From: Epiperipatus broadwayi
Lineage: Eukaryota; Onychophora; Udeonychophora; Euonychophora; Peripatidae
Direction: 5' to 3'
Assembly (NCBI GenBank): GCA_028023455.1
Contig: JAQFVV010000207.1
Coordinates: 1,629,243-1,693,242, forward strand
DNA: 64,000 nucleotides
Shown: positions 12,316-23,829 of the stretch, piece after piece
How the letters are laid out: each line of letters begins with the position of its first letter
Position numbering within the stretch: position 1 is the first letter of the stretch
Notes under the pieces: generated by a model
Database searches by the model: none
Seen by the model: only the letters and a program-made list of their open reading frames with translations
Told to the model about the DNA's origin: nothing
Program-made: the position numbers and the translations under genes

Positions 12316-15300
12316 ATGAGACTAAGAATAGCTGGAGTAAATGTGATGGGACTTAACTCCTTTAAAAGAGCATATGCAATTAAGAGATGGCTTCAGAATA
12401 CTGATCCTCACATAGTATGCTTCTCAGAAACAAAACTGCATTGGAATTCACTCTCAGAAACAAAACTACATTGGAATTCAAACTGTAAAATAGGCTTAAT
12501 TCTGGAGCAATTCAGAATATTTCAATATTCAACTTTAAATTTTACATTCTCAGGTGTAGCATTTTCTGATAAATAAGAAATTCACCTTCAGCAATTTTAG
12601 AACTAGTTACCAAAGCAATGAAATGTATATTAACCATCACAATAGATAACACACAATTGAACATATATCTTTACATTAAACCTGAGCCTTATACAGTACA
12701 TTTGATAATCCAAAGGATTAATGCCTTTTTTTCTACAGATACAAATCCTGTAATATGTTTTGGTGACTTTAATATGGCGTATAACAAGTTCATCACCAAA
12801 TATCTCCATCTTCTAAATCATATTATGCTGTGTGGAGAGGGTTTCTTCCCACAAAATGCATTTTCTTTTTACACATTGCAAAAGAATTGATCTTTTATGT
12901 TACACCCCAGATCTACACTATTACATTGAGGTAAAACTCCAACTTGTACCATTTTCAGACTACCTTGCCCTCATGGTTACTTTACTTCTAAATCCCTTGG
13001 AGTTGGTCTGCCTCAATCGCACACATACAATTCATGTCCTGAACAAGGTAACCATGTCTGACTAATTTTCTTTGAGGCATATATATTGTTTGATAAAATA
13101 AATATTTTGAAGCTTCCTCCAATCCAAGCATTGTCTTCATTTGTAAGAATCTTCAGTACAATAATTGATACACATACTGGAGATCCACAGGACCAAATCA
13201 GCTACTAAAAGATCTGGATCAGACTTATATAAAACTAGGCAAAATGTCAAGCACACAAAGTGAGGTCCAACAAATAAAGACACTAAAATTTTACAATACT
13301 GTGAAAAACAGAAGATGCTTGTGCACTATCTGGAGATCAAGAGGACAAATATATACCTAAATAACAAGCATAACTGGACATGTACTTATATAAGATGGGA
13401 AATTGGAGTATCCAACTGGCCCACATCCATCATGATAACAAAAAATCAAAATTCCTATGGAGGACTAACAATGCTTATGGAAATTCATAAATTTCTTCCA
13501 AACCAAGTTACAGGATCACCCATTTACAGTTGGAGACTACTGGATAATGACAGAATGCCTACCAGATTATAATATTAAAGAAAAGAGATGTTGTTGTGAA
13601 GCTCAGGGAATATCCAGAGGGAATCTACCCCAGTTTAACTTTAATTCCCAGATTTGTATTCCTCTATCTTAGCCAGTTCACTGCCCTAATTGTTTGCAGA
13701 ATGATCAATACCCTTTCTGGGAATTTACAAGCATTTTGGACCTATATTCTGTTGCACTAGTACCTTTCCTGAAAAAGCAGATGAACCCCTCCCCACTCTC
13801 TAACATCAGGCCAATTTCAATGAGTGGAATGCTTAATCAAAGATAAATTACATGAACAATTATATAATCACAATTCTAAATATTAATTTGCCCACAAGGG
13901 TACATCTACAACTGAGGCCATTCTGCATTTTATGCTTCTACTTGAACATACTAGATTGAAAAGGAAATCAAGACCAATTGTGGTCCAGCTGAATTTCTCT
14001 TCAGCTTTTGATCACATAGTACCAGCTACACTTTTTCCCACTCTGGGTGAGTATCTAAATTTCCTGAGATCTACATTAGAATCATAGGAAACCTACTTTT
14101 CAACAGGTCTATCTTCACTTCTACAGATGGGAGGTTGACTCTGGGTTTCCGACCTCACTTATCAATACTGCAGGGCTTACCTTTGAGCATACTATGCTTT
14201 ACAACTTCCATAAATCCATTTCTAATAGAAATTGAGCAATGTTTATGGGGAGTTTATCTTCTAGCACTTTGGAAAGAGATTCATCACATCTCATATGTTG
14301 ATGACATGGTGGTATTTTTGCATTCTAAAAAATATCTACCAGATCTCTAAAATTACTGAGAAATACACCAAAAATTACAACCTGAAAATAAACCATGAGA
14401 AGTTGTCTATCTGGAACATGAGGTCTGGCAATAAAATACCATATTTATTCTCAGCAGAACTCCAGAAGTTCCTGGGTTTTCCTATTGCAAAATCTAAATT
14501 AATATTAAGGAGAGAGATCCAGCAAATAATTATTCAGATGACCACCAGGGTGGTGGAATCACTATCATGAATTTCATTGTCCCTTTCCCAGAATATCATA
14601 CTACCTACAAATTATCAAACCTACTAAGGCATTTGAGCAGAAAATTAACACTGTTTGTTTGAGATTACTTTGGATGGTGGAGATAGTTATAATCTGCCTT
14701 GCTAAGGTCCAAAGACCCAAAGAACTAAATGGACTTGCTTCATATAATTTATATAAAGAGATCAGAACCTGACATTGAACTTCCAATAAAGCCTACTGAT
14801 ACTCCCCCTCCTATGCAGAGCCTACGAATTTATTAAATATAAAAATATGTCCAGTGGAAATTATGTATTTGTGGTAGTGACTTATCCAATAGGAAAATCT
14901 ACTGGGAAATTAATGAGCTTAAATACATAATAGCATATAAAAGTAATTTACCTGCTGACAAAGAAGCTGCAAAAAAACCAAAACAATTAAATTGGCCAAG
15001 TACTTTCAAGGTTTTCCCTCATATTCATGGCCAACATAAGTTATAAATCATTGATGTAATGTTGCTAACTAATAAAATATGCAAATGTGTATGCAAATTA
15101 ATTTGTCCATTTTTTTGAGATAGAAAAATATGAGTCACGTCTATTGATGGCATTATTAGTGATAATAATGCCATCAATAGACGTGACTCATGTTTTTCTA
15201 TCTCAAAAAAATGGACAAATTAATTTAGCCATCAATAGGCGTGACTCATGTTTTTCTATCTCAAAAAAAAAATGGACAAATTAATTTGCATACGCATTTG

Positions 15301-16150
15301 CATATTTAATTAATAATGCCATCAATAGACATGACACATGTTTTTCTATCTCAAAAAAATGGACAAATTAATTTGCATATGCATTTGCATATTTTATTAG
15401 TTAGCAACATTACATCAATGATTTATAACTTATGTTGGCCATGAATATGAGGGAAAACCTCAAGACTACTCGGTCAATTTAATTGTTTTGGTTTTTGCAG
15501 CTTCTTTGTCAGTGGGTAAATCACTTTTATGACCTTAAATACAGGAACCAGACTTCTGTTCAGGTGGAACTTGAAATAAGTAACAAATAAATAACCAAGA
15601 GAGCTTTGAATGGGTATCTAGAGCCAATATATATGGATTTCTTGGTGACGCTAAACCTTGCAGCCCTGCCTACCAATAGTTTCCTTGTGTGGATGAGGGT
15701 CTTTATGAAGCTGGAACCCCTATACAAACAATGTGAAAGAGATGAGGAAACCATACAACACATTTTTTATTCCTGTCCAAGATTGAGCCAGGTGAGAGCT
15801 GATATCAGGTCTTTTTGGTGGATATAGGAGACCTTTTACCACTGAAAGCAGCCATACAAAAGGGAGTCTACACTCATATCAGGCTATATACCTTTACATT
15901 GTGCATAATATGGATTACAAGATGTAAATTGATCTTTGGGAAGGTGGACTGGGACATGTGTGGTACATTTAATAAACTTATTAATGATGTTAAGATAGGA
16001 ACCTGGTGCCTGACAACTTATATAGAGATACATGGGAAATGGCAAAGTTACCAGATAATTGTGGATCAATCAGAAAGAAATTGGTTAATTTATTGTTGTC
16101 AGTTTATTTTATTTAGAGTGTTTGATTTGATTTGTATTAAATGTTTCTGA
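12316..16150 (+). pseudogene. LINE ORF2: APE endonuclease plus reverse transcriptase, broken
   Basis: The protein would nick target DNA and reverse-transcribe the element. Visible endonuclease landmarks are an N-terminal NVMGLNSFKRAYAIKRWL, SETKLHW holding the catalytic Glu, FGDFNM at 12759-12776, and SDY at 12955-12963 where the family has SDH (copy 3 keeps SDH), so a key His is lost. RT landmarks are VQLNFSSAFD (about 13980), LQGLPLS (14171) and YVDDM (14298). A C-terminal C…H…C motif occurs at 15732-15778. A 30-bp in-frame tandem duplication (12421-12480) doubles the segment with the catalytic Glu. Numerous stops. Removing the foldback insertion and one target repeat restores the reading frame across 14917/15544. 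Confidence 0.85.
14928..15533. mobile_element. foldback (FB/MULE-like) element inside LINE
   Basis: A 606-bp non-coding element with long inverted arms: about 14940-15165 pairs with the right-hand arm ending at 15533 (GTCATAAAAGTGATTTACCC on the complement). The right half carries extra internal copies of a unit containing TCATGTTTTTCTATCTC and GGACAAATTAATTTGCAT. It is flanked by a 10-bp direct repeat CTTAAATACA at 14918-14927 and 15534-15543. A 9-10-bp target duplication and long, internally repetitive arms are typical of foldback elements and MULE-type MITEs. It encodes no transposase and must have moved in trans, after the LINE inserted. Confidence 0.85.
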
Positions 16151-16239
16151 TAATTATTGTCTTCATCAAAATTAACCTTACAATGTTTCCCTATTTATTT
16201 TCAGTTTTTAACAAATCAGTAATAAAACAGCTTTTTAAA

Positions 16240-17555
16240 GACATAATCATAAAAATTCCAAAACACATCTGTCAATTATAATTCAAAAAAGGTTTTAAAC
16301 ATTGTCATCAATAAATTTTGTATATCAACACTATGTAATATTATGATGATGAGAATCCCCAAAAAAACTTTGGAATCTTTGATTTTAGAAATTGAAAAGA
16401 CAAATACTACTAAAAGTTCACAAAAGATAGATCTGTCAATGAAAAGTGAAGAAGTAGCTTTGATTCCACTTTGAATCTATAAATTTTTCAAAGCCAAAAT
16501 TGGTTCTCTTATTAGTAACAATAATCTCTGAATAACAAAACTTTTTAAGTGATTTAATTGCATGTTCAACACTTGTACTATATTATATTTGTTCCAATGA
16601 AAAAATGTATTAATAACTTTCAAATTGTTTTATCTATGTATTAGTCCTGCAGGATTTAAATATAAATATTTGCAAAGTTGTGCAGGCTTAAGTGTTGTAG
16701 ATGATGATTTAGCAGTTGATTGATAATTTCAGTTTTTTTTACCATATTTTTATTCTCCATTCATATTTGTCCACCAGAACTGTGATCTAAGTATAGCCTT
16801 CACATGCATTATTTTCAGATAAATTTTAAAATAAATTAAAAATATGATTCCAATTGTCTGGTAGAATAAGTATGTGCTCAATAATTAATCCACAACAATT
16901 GCAAAATTATAAGCTATTTTATTTTTCCAAATGGGGCTTATAATTTCAACTAGACATCTTTCTAGTTAGCCATGTAATATCCATTTCAGTAATTGAATAT
17001 AACTTTGGACTTGTTTAGTCCACTTATATATTATTAGACAGATAAATTAAAGTTCATGGTGTCTATATAATTTATCTCACTAACATTATATTGTTTTTCT
17101 TTGATATCACATAGACATAATAAAACATCCCACATGTCTAATTTTTCTTTTCTAGCTTATAAAGTATTTCATACCATGATAATCCATTTATTCAGCACAG
17201 CATGCATTGATTTATATATTGTTTTTTAGTACTAAATATTTCTAAAAGCATATTATGATTCATGCAGATTTGACATTTTTATCCATAAAAATAGTGATAA
17301 AATTTCTTTTTGGTAGAAATAACCATTAATGATTATTTATTAATCTAGCTGTAATAATACTTAGTAAATGTTTAGACATTAATAGCAGAACAGTTTTTTT
17401 AATGTTACAAATATTTATTTTATTCCGCTAAGTGATTTCAATGCTAAACATATCATAGTCATAAGCATTACACAATTAAAGTTCATTAAACTCTTATTTT
17501 AAAGTTGTTTTGTTTGCTATTAATAGAATTAGCATACAATTGAATTTCAGTTGTT
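16240..17555. other. AT-rich interval, nothing recognised
   Basis: Sequence between the LINE and the SINE. It may include the decayed distal pol or 3' end of the gypsy relic to the right, but I found no integrase motif on the minus strand. Confidence 0.4.
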
Positions 17556-17571
17556 AACTTCCATTTCAATA

Positions 17572-17683
17572 GTCAAGTGTCATTAGCCGAGAGGTCATTG
17601 CAGCAGCCTTGCAAGCAAGGAATTGGTTGCAGACAATTGTGGGTTCACCTCTTAGACGATGCTATGACATATGAAAAAAAAAA
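17572..17683 (+). mobile_element. tRNA-like SINE with 13-bp target duplication
   Basis: A 112-bp element with an A-box-like TTAGCCGAGAGG, a B-box-like GGGTTCACCTC, a conserved end ATGCTATGACATATG, and a poly(A) tail. It is bounded by TTCCATTTCAATA at 17559-17571 and 17684-17696. The body is barely longer than a tRNA, so this is a minimal SINE. A second copy lies at 32821-32920. Mobilised in trans by some LINE; the partner is unknown. Confidence 0.85.
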
Positions 17684-17799
17684 TTCCATTTCAATAAATG
17701 TAAAAAAAGTTATAGATAACATTTTTTGGAAAGAGGGGGATAGTTTCTTTGTAATTTATGGCTTATATATTTTGGCTAAAAATCATGCCTCTTTCACCT

Positions 17800-18650
17800 T
17801 TCTCTTTCAATCATCTCTCACAGCAAATGATATAAGCCCTAGAGAAATTGAAATTGTGATGTGTCTGTAGCTCATAATCCATGAATATTGATGAGTTTCC
17901 ACTGTCTTTCTTAACCTTGTTGAGCAAGAAATTGTGCAGGAACAATCTTGTGGACAAGTTAGCTGTTTTCCATAGTAAGCTTTAAGCAGGCTGAATCTTT
18001 GCATGCAATTTTGTACATCATCTGGTGGGTAGCATCAATTTATTTAATGGCAGAGGTGACCAAAAACTAATATATTTATTGGAATATAATTTTCATAATT
18101 TCTGCATGATTTGCTCCATTCTACAAAATAGGGTATTAGCCTCCATAGCACAGATGGGAAATTGTGGCTCCAATACCATATTCTGAAGCATCTATAGTAA
18201 TAATAATATCCAGGTTACTGTAATAAATAAGAAGTTTATTTGAAATTAAAAGATTCTTGGCTTTTAAGAAATATAAAACTTATTTTTTAGACTATCACCA
18301 AATGAGACATTGCTTTAAAGAAGTTCTTGTAAGAGTTTCAATTCTGAAAATGTGTATATATCATTTACATTTCATGGTATCATTTTTTACAACTTTCACT
18401 TTGTCTTAATTTGGATATTTGTCCAATGAACATCAACTCATTTGTAGACCAGTTACACATTGATGTATTTATCTTGGCTCCTATTTTATATAATTTTGAA
18501 CAAACTCATTTAGTTGCCTTTCTAATTTCAGCTCCAATTCTGTGATGACCAAAATATCATTGAAAATATTAAATAATTCCATCAATGCTATAAAAAAGAT
18601 TATCTATTTTTGTCTGGAAAATATTAAGGGCCACCATAATTGCATATGGA
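17800..18650 (-). pseudogene. Ty3/gypsy RT-RNase H remnant
   Basis: The minus strand reads, in order, VALNIFQTKIDNLFYSIDGI, a degenerate FNDILVIT (the family's VDDIL active site, first Asp changed to Asn), GAKINTSMCNWS with ELMFIGQ (the C-F-G-H block), and TIDASEYGIGATISHL (RNase H start, D-A-S-x-YGIGA). These are the diagnostic order and spacing of Ty3/gypsy pol. Stops and shifts are frequent. The fingers/palm N-terminus and protease are missing: the frame ends at a (TA)n tract and hairpin (18657-18908). Gag of the same element follows at higher coordinates. Confidence 0.8.
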
Positions 18651-18676
18651 AATTTATTATATATATATATATAAAC

Positions 18677-18776
18677 AAAAAAAGACTTATAAATCCAATA
18701 AATAATATAATATTATATTTCAACCAGAGGACTGGTTTTCATCAGAAAGAAAAAAATACATATAAGTCTTTTTTTT
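18677..18776. repeat. short hairpin, MITE-like, in gypsy relic
   Basis: Terminal inverted repeats AAAAAAAGACTTAT and ATAAGTCTTTTTTT bound a 100-bp segment with an internal AACCAGAGGACTGGTT palindrome. It lies between the pol and gag parts of the gypsy relic and may mark where the missing part was lost. Confidence 0.55.
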
Positions 18777-18817
18777 GTTTTTATATGTATTTCCTTTGGT
18801 TAGTTTGTTATATATTA

Positions 18818-18822
<5 letters not shown>

Positions 18823-18908
<86 letters not shown>
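18823..18908. repeat. (TA)n microsatellite, about 86 bp
   Basis: Uninterrupted TA dinucleotides. Short periodic tyrosine/isoleucine frames across it are an artefact. Confidence 0.98.
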
Positions 18909-18910
<2 letters not shown>

Positions 18911-18984
18911 CTTTAAGGGCTACTTTTTGGGTGAAGTATAAACCTTTTTGCAGTCAATCTAATGCTTCACATAAGCTAGGAACT

Positions 18985-19740
18985 GGATAGGTACCTTTAT
19001 TAAATGGCCAGTTTTATCACAACAGTAGCATGTTACCAGTTATTTTATTCTACTGGAATCTGGTATATATGTATTTGTTTTCATAACGATAAATAAAAAG
19101 TCCTAAACATTGTCAAGCATAATTTCTTGTAAAACACATTTCTTTATAGCAATATTATATAAAGTTGAGGTCAGGTTTAGTCAAGAACACTTTTCTAAAA
19201 TTTGAATTCAATATGCCATACAAAAGGTAATCTAACAATGTATCATTAACTTCTGGTTTAAAATCACAATATTTAGCCAAATTTCTCAATCTTATGTTAT
19301 AGTCTACATATTTTACAAGGAGTTATTGTTTTCTGTTTCTTAGTTTTATATTGAACTACCCATTTTGTTAGTTTTAGAGTAAAATAACTATTTAATTTTT
19401 ATTTAATCCATGGTATTGGAATTTCTTAGATATTTTAGAATCATGCAATTTATTTTCCCATAGTGCAACATCTTGTCTTGCAAACCATAAGAGTTTAGAC
19501 ACTTACATTTGTTTCTAATCTATTTTTATGACAATGTAATGTTCCCCATGGTCAACATAATTTTTAGCAAAATAGTATTCTTTATGTCAAATACTTTGAT
19601 ATTATTACACAGTGACTATATTTTTTGAAGATAATGGTATTATGTATCAATTATTCTAAGGTTGAACTGTCTATTGCAATATTCTATCATGGTTTGCACA
19701 TATTTTTATTTCACTATTGACTGCATCCATTTTGCTATGA
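18985..19740 (-). pseudogene. Ty3/gypsy gag, decayed
   Basis: The minus strand gives LRNLAKYCDFKPEVNDTLLD (near 19290) followed by YLLYGILN and KVFLTKPDL, matching the gag capsid consensus (LR.LAk.C.Fg..l…LrD..v.Gi). Downstream, at 18993-19033, is a zinc knuckle CYCCDKTGHLIK whose final Cys is replaced. The order LTR (19764-20345), gag, knuckle, RT is that of a minus-strand gypsy element. Stops and shifts are scattered through it, so it is inactive. Confidence 0.75.
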
Positions 19741-19763
19741 TCTGAGGGTATTAATTAAATACC

Positions 19764-20345
19764 AATCAGGAAAGCAATAATAACTAATTATGTTAACACA
19801 AATTTAGTTACAATATAATTTTTTAACAATAATAAATGTGAATAAATAAAAAAATAAATAATTTACAATTCCATAAAAATAAATATTCAAGTACTTTAAT
19901 TACAGTCTTCTACACAAATGTGTTCTTTACTATGGTATGTATATGAATGTGCATTTTGGAACAAATATGCTTTAAGTAATTCAATATTTTCTTTAGCCAA
20001 CCATCTGTTATAAAAGTAAATAAGTCATACTCTCTCTGAGTTTCTTTGTGATTACTGAGGATACACTCTCTTCATGCATAAGTAGCCATTTTTCTTCCCC
20101 TTCTAGTTTTATACTGGGATTTTTATATGAGCCTAATCTTTTGCCTACCAATGGCTGATTTATATAATAGTTTGTTTATTATACTTTCAAATTATTGATA
20201 TTAATATATGTAGATTTTTATTACAGTATATTAAAATTAAGATAATAAATTATGTTACAATCTGTACATAATTCTGTAATTATGATATCCATATTATTTA
20301 CGTTTTCATCTACATAATATAACACAGACATTCCAAATATACAAA
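19764..20345 (-). repeat. probable 5' LTR of the gypsy relic
   Basis: Lies just outside gag on the minus strand and shares its inner 130 bp with 3831-3960 and its outer half with 8733-9010, as expected for LTRs found alone elsewhere. The outer boundary is not fixed; no clean TG…CA pair remains. Confidence 0.5.
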
Positions 20346-20399
20346 GATTTCATCTTATCAGCAGCAAATTTTTTTTTTGAAATTATCTATGATTCCAAA

Positions 20400-21625
20400 A
20401 TAACAAACTCATTACCAAAATGCCTGTGTTCAATGACATAACTAAAATAAGAATAGATAACATTGTAAACCGTATCAAATTTACATTATTATCATGAATC
20501 AAGCAAAGCACTATATTTTTCAAATAATTTGATGAGTCAACCGATAATATTCAATGATGGTAATTTAATGAAGTATTTTGTATAATTTGCAAATTCATGA
20601 AGACCTGCTTTTTGTGTAAAAATCTATCTGGGTACAACTAAAGGAAAAGATATGTGTAAAAAAGTGATTAACTGTTTTATAGAAAGTGAGCCTGAATGAA
20701 AAAAGGTCATTGAATGGTACACCAAGAATCTGCAGCTATAAGCACTACTTTTACAGAATTTATAGAAGAATTAAAAAAGTTTATTCGAATGCAAAACATT
20801 TTCATGGCATTCTCCGCAAAATAAAACTATAATTGTAGCACATGGAAGAATTGTTTGATAAAGTATTATCATAAATACTCATACTATGCAATTAATACAA
20901 GATTCTTTTGAATTTTATGCCAAAAGATTGCCTCCAATTACGAATCTCTCTGACATCACACAGATGTAAGATGGCTATTTGATGGCAAAGTACTAAAAAA
21001 GTTTTAATATTAAAAGATAAATTACGAATTTTTATTTTTGATCAAAAATCCCGCATTAGCATCTCGTTTGTCTGATGAAAATTCGATGTATATGTTTGCT
21101 TACCTCATGATTTTTTTTGGAAAAGACAACAAATGTAATTTTTCTCTGCAAAGCGAAACTATCAATATATTCATTTTAAACACAAAATTGCTTCAAAAGA
21201 AAGTTTCTGCATGATTGAGAAAATACAAAAAATCTTGTTTGTCTTCATGAATTTCTTGAAGTAACATTTCATTATTAGCATAAAGTAAAAAAATAATAAT
21301 TAACCATATCATAAATTCGATGATTTGTTTTGAAAAAATATAAACTTAAATGAAAATAATTAAGATGACAGGATACCACTTGTTCCATCCCTTCCATTTA
21401 TTAATCTTTCATAGTCCCCTCGAGAAGAACAAATGGAAAATAGATTCAGCCTTTGAATCAAATTTTTCATAATTTTAAATCCAGAAACAAAAACAATATC
21501 ATTCATTGGTAAACTCAATCTTAAATATTCTGTTTCCGTTCACATCCACATATCTTTGTTAAACTGCATTTTCGTCGTTATTGGTTATTAAAAATAAATA
21601 TAGAACTTTTTTATGAGCAGAAAAC
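20400..21625 (+). pseudogene. hAT transposase (SCAND3/ZBED-like clade), decayed
   Basis: Plus-strand landmarks in correct order are FNDITKIRIDNIVNRIK, FDESTDN (first catalytic Asp block), MKTCFLCKNLSG, HHTDVRWLFDGKVLKKF (the near-invariant HTeVRWLsrGkVL block), RLSDENSMYMFAYLMIFFGK followed by NFSLQSETINIF, and finally FPFTSTYLC with TAFSSLLVIKNKYRT (the hATC dimerisation region). The blocks fall in three frames with many stops, so it is a fossil. The BED zinc finger and terminal repeats were not found. It would have catalysed cut-and-paste transposition. Confidence 0.85.
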
Positions 21626-22069
21626 ATTTGAAAAAAATCTTAAAATTGTTATGACAAATATTTTACTCGGTATTGGTTATTTATGTAGCAATAAAACACA
21701 TCCATCATATGAAATTATTATTAAAATATCTTTTGTTGTTTTTGTATTTAAAAAAATATAAAAAGAAAATTACATAAACAAAGTAAATATAAATACAATA
21801 AAATTATATGATAACAATATGTGACCCTTAAGAATATTTTCTTTTTTTTTGGGGGGAAGGGGGGTGACTTAATGTTTTTACATATTTCAAAATAGCATAT
21901 ATATCAATTAAATTGAAAACACTGTACTAAAAAATCTATCTTCTGATTGGAATTTTAAGATTTTTTCACAATATATATTTGTGAAAATATAATGATTAGA
22001 TCATAAAACCAGTCATTGTATTCTACAATTTTTTGAATACGATAATACAGTGTTCACTATTGTAAAATC

Positions 22070-22450
22070 ATATCTCTATTGGATTGGACATATAAAGAAA
22101 AACATGATGTGAGATTTCCCAAAAGATGCTTCATGGGTAAACCTGAGCATGGTTTGTGTGAAAGAGAGGAACCCCATGTACATTAGAAGGATTATCTCAA
22201 AGACATTCTAAAGAAATGCAATATTGAATGCTTCCATTATTAAATTATGACAAAGAATAGAATACATTGGAGAGCTACAATTAGATGGAGGGTTGAAGTA
22301 TTAAAAAAAATTGTATTCTGCTGAAGAAATTAAATGACAGCATCACAAAGTATCAGATAATCAGAAAATGAACAATCATGTTGTTTATGTAGGAGTATTG
22401 GTGTGTGATGGATTGATTTGCATAGTGATTGGAAACTCATTTCTAGAGCA
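22070..22450 (+). pseudogene. LINE RT C-terminal tail remnant
   Basis: Translated blocks YWIGHIKK, PKDAS, KERNP, HWRATIRWRVEVLKK and a Cys/His stretch (CLCRSIG…DLHSDW) follow the pattern RWaGHv.RM.d.RlPK…RW R..i..G…C..CgR.C.SriGL.sH found at the C-terminus of RTE/CR1-like LINE reverse transcriptases. The frame shifts several times. Only this tail is present, as expected from 5' truncation. The match is to pattern, not to a named family. Confidence 0.55.
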
Positions 22451-23309
22451 ATTTTTTTACCATGGATTTGGAATGCCAATGCCATTCGATCAGTGTGATG
22501 TGTATATGAATATCCATTTATCTAAAAAATGCATCCATTCACTAAATAAATAAATTTTTGTAGTAGGCTAAAAATATATCAAAAATGTAAAAAGAATTTA
22601 AACTCATACATTAAATGTTTGATCTATTCTTGATACTTGGAAAAAGAAAAGTCATACCTATTGATTATTTAATAAACTTGCATGTAACATTAAGCAAACA
22701 GATCCAAATATATATCATAATTAATGACCTGCTTGGTTATAAACATAATTTATTATAGTCTTTTCACAAATTGATGATTGACATTTATAAAAATATTTAT
22801 CAAACAAAAGTATCTCTCATTGAATAATCAAATTTTGGAAATGAGATTTGCTGTCCAAAAATATTATAAATATCAACTGTTTTACACAGAGTTTAATATC
22901 CCTGATTTACATCAGAATTTTATAATGCTAATAATTTCATAATATAAGTAAAAGTAAGCATAGTTCACAAATGAGAATAACTCAAGAAAGAGTAATTTGA
23001 AATTCTGTATTAAAAAATATAAATTATCCACTAAAAATGGAACTTGAAAGTTAAAAGCCTATACTAAAATTTTTATGGGAAAAATATTTGAATAAAATTA
23101 ATAACAAAAAGCAGAAAAAATGTTCTCATTATATTTATGATGATATTCTTCTATTCAAATTAAAGCTTTGTAATATTTTGTATCAATCGAGGTAGTTGTG
23201 GGTGATGTGATCGATCACCACCAGCTGATGCTGCAATAACATCAACAATCAGCCTGAAGTTTGCAAGTGATAAATTTATATCCAAAAGTAGCTGAAAATT
23301 GACAAATAA

Positions 23310-23829
23310 AAATGTCTGAGACAATGTATATCCAAGAAATACATCGGCAGTACAAATTATAAAAAAAAAAAAACCAAGAAAATGCTATAAAATTTAAATT
23401 AAAAAAAAAACAGAAATCAGTGAAAATAAAACAAAGACAGATCCCCCCCCCTCTAAAATCAAGAATTCTTCTCTTAAATGAAAAAATGAAATGCTTGAGG
23501 CAATGTATATCCAAGAAATACATCGAAAGTACAAATTATATAAAAAAAAAAAAATGCTATAAAATTCAAATTAAAAAAAACAGAAATTAGTAGAAATATG
23601 ACAATGACAGCCCCCCCCCCCTAAAATCAAAAATTATTCTATTAAGTTGAAAAATAAAAATGCCTGAGGCAATGTATAGCCAAGACATACGTCGAAAGTA
23701 CAAATTATAAAAAAAAAAAAAACCAAGAATATGCTATAAAATTCAAGTTAAAAAAACAGAAATCAGTGAAAATATGACAAAGACAGACCCCCTCCTTAAG
23801 TCAAGAATTCTTCACTTAAATTGAAAAAT
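23310..23829. repeat. tandem units in left Merlin arm
   Basis: Three units of about 179, 170 and 170 bp, each running from a TGAGGCAATGTATA-like block through ACAAATTATA, poly(A), TATGACA, a C-run and AAAATCAAGAATTCTTC. The mirror array occupies about 26640-27130 in the right arm. Confidence 0.85.

Larger units (their letters stand above)
9820..16240 (+). mobile_element. LINE copy 1, Tx1/L1-like, decayed
   Basis: A long plus-strand non-LTR retrotransposon with ORF1 (about 9.96-11.7 kb) and ORF2 (12.3-16.15 kb), and a 3' end resembling the other copies (…AAACAGCTTTTTAAAG). The architecture of an ORF1 ending in CCHC-type zinc motifs, followed by an ORF2 with APE endonuclease, RT and a C-terminal Cys/His motif, is typical of the Tx1/L1 group. 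Many stops and frameshifts show it is inactive. A foldback element is inserted at 14928-15533. The 5' limit is uncertain; related copies lie at 58.3-62.0 kb. Confidence 0.85.

Noticed and set aside
18542-18990. Open frames with long Tyr-Ile repeats
   Set aside because: They are translations of the (TA)n tract; the real signal on the other strand is gypsy pol.
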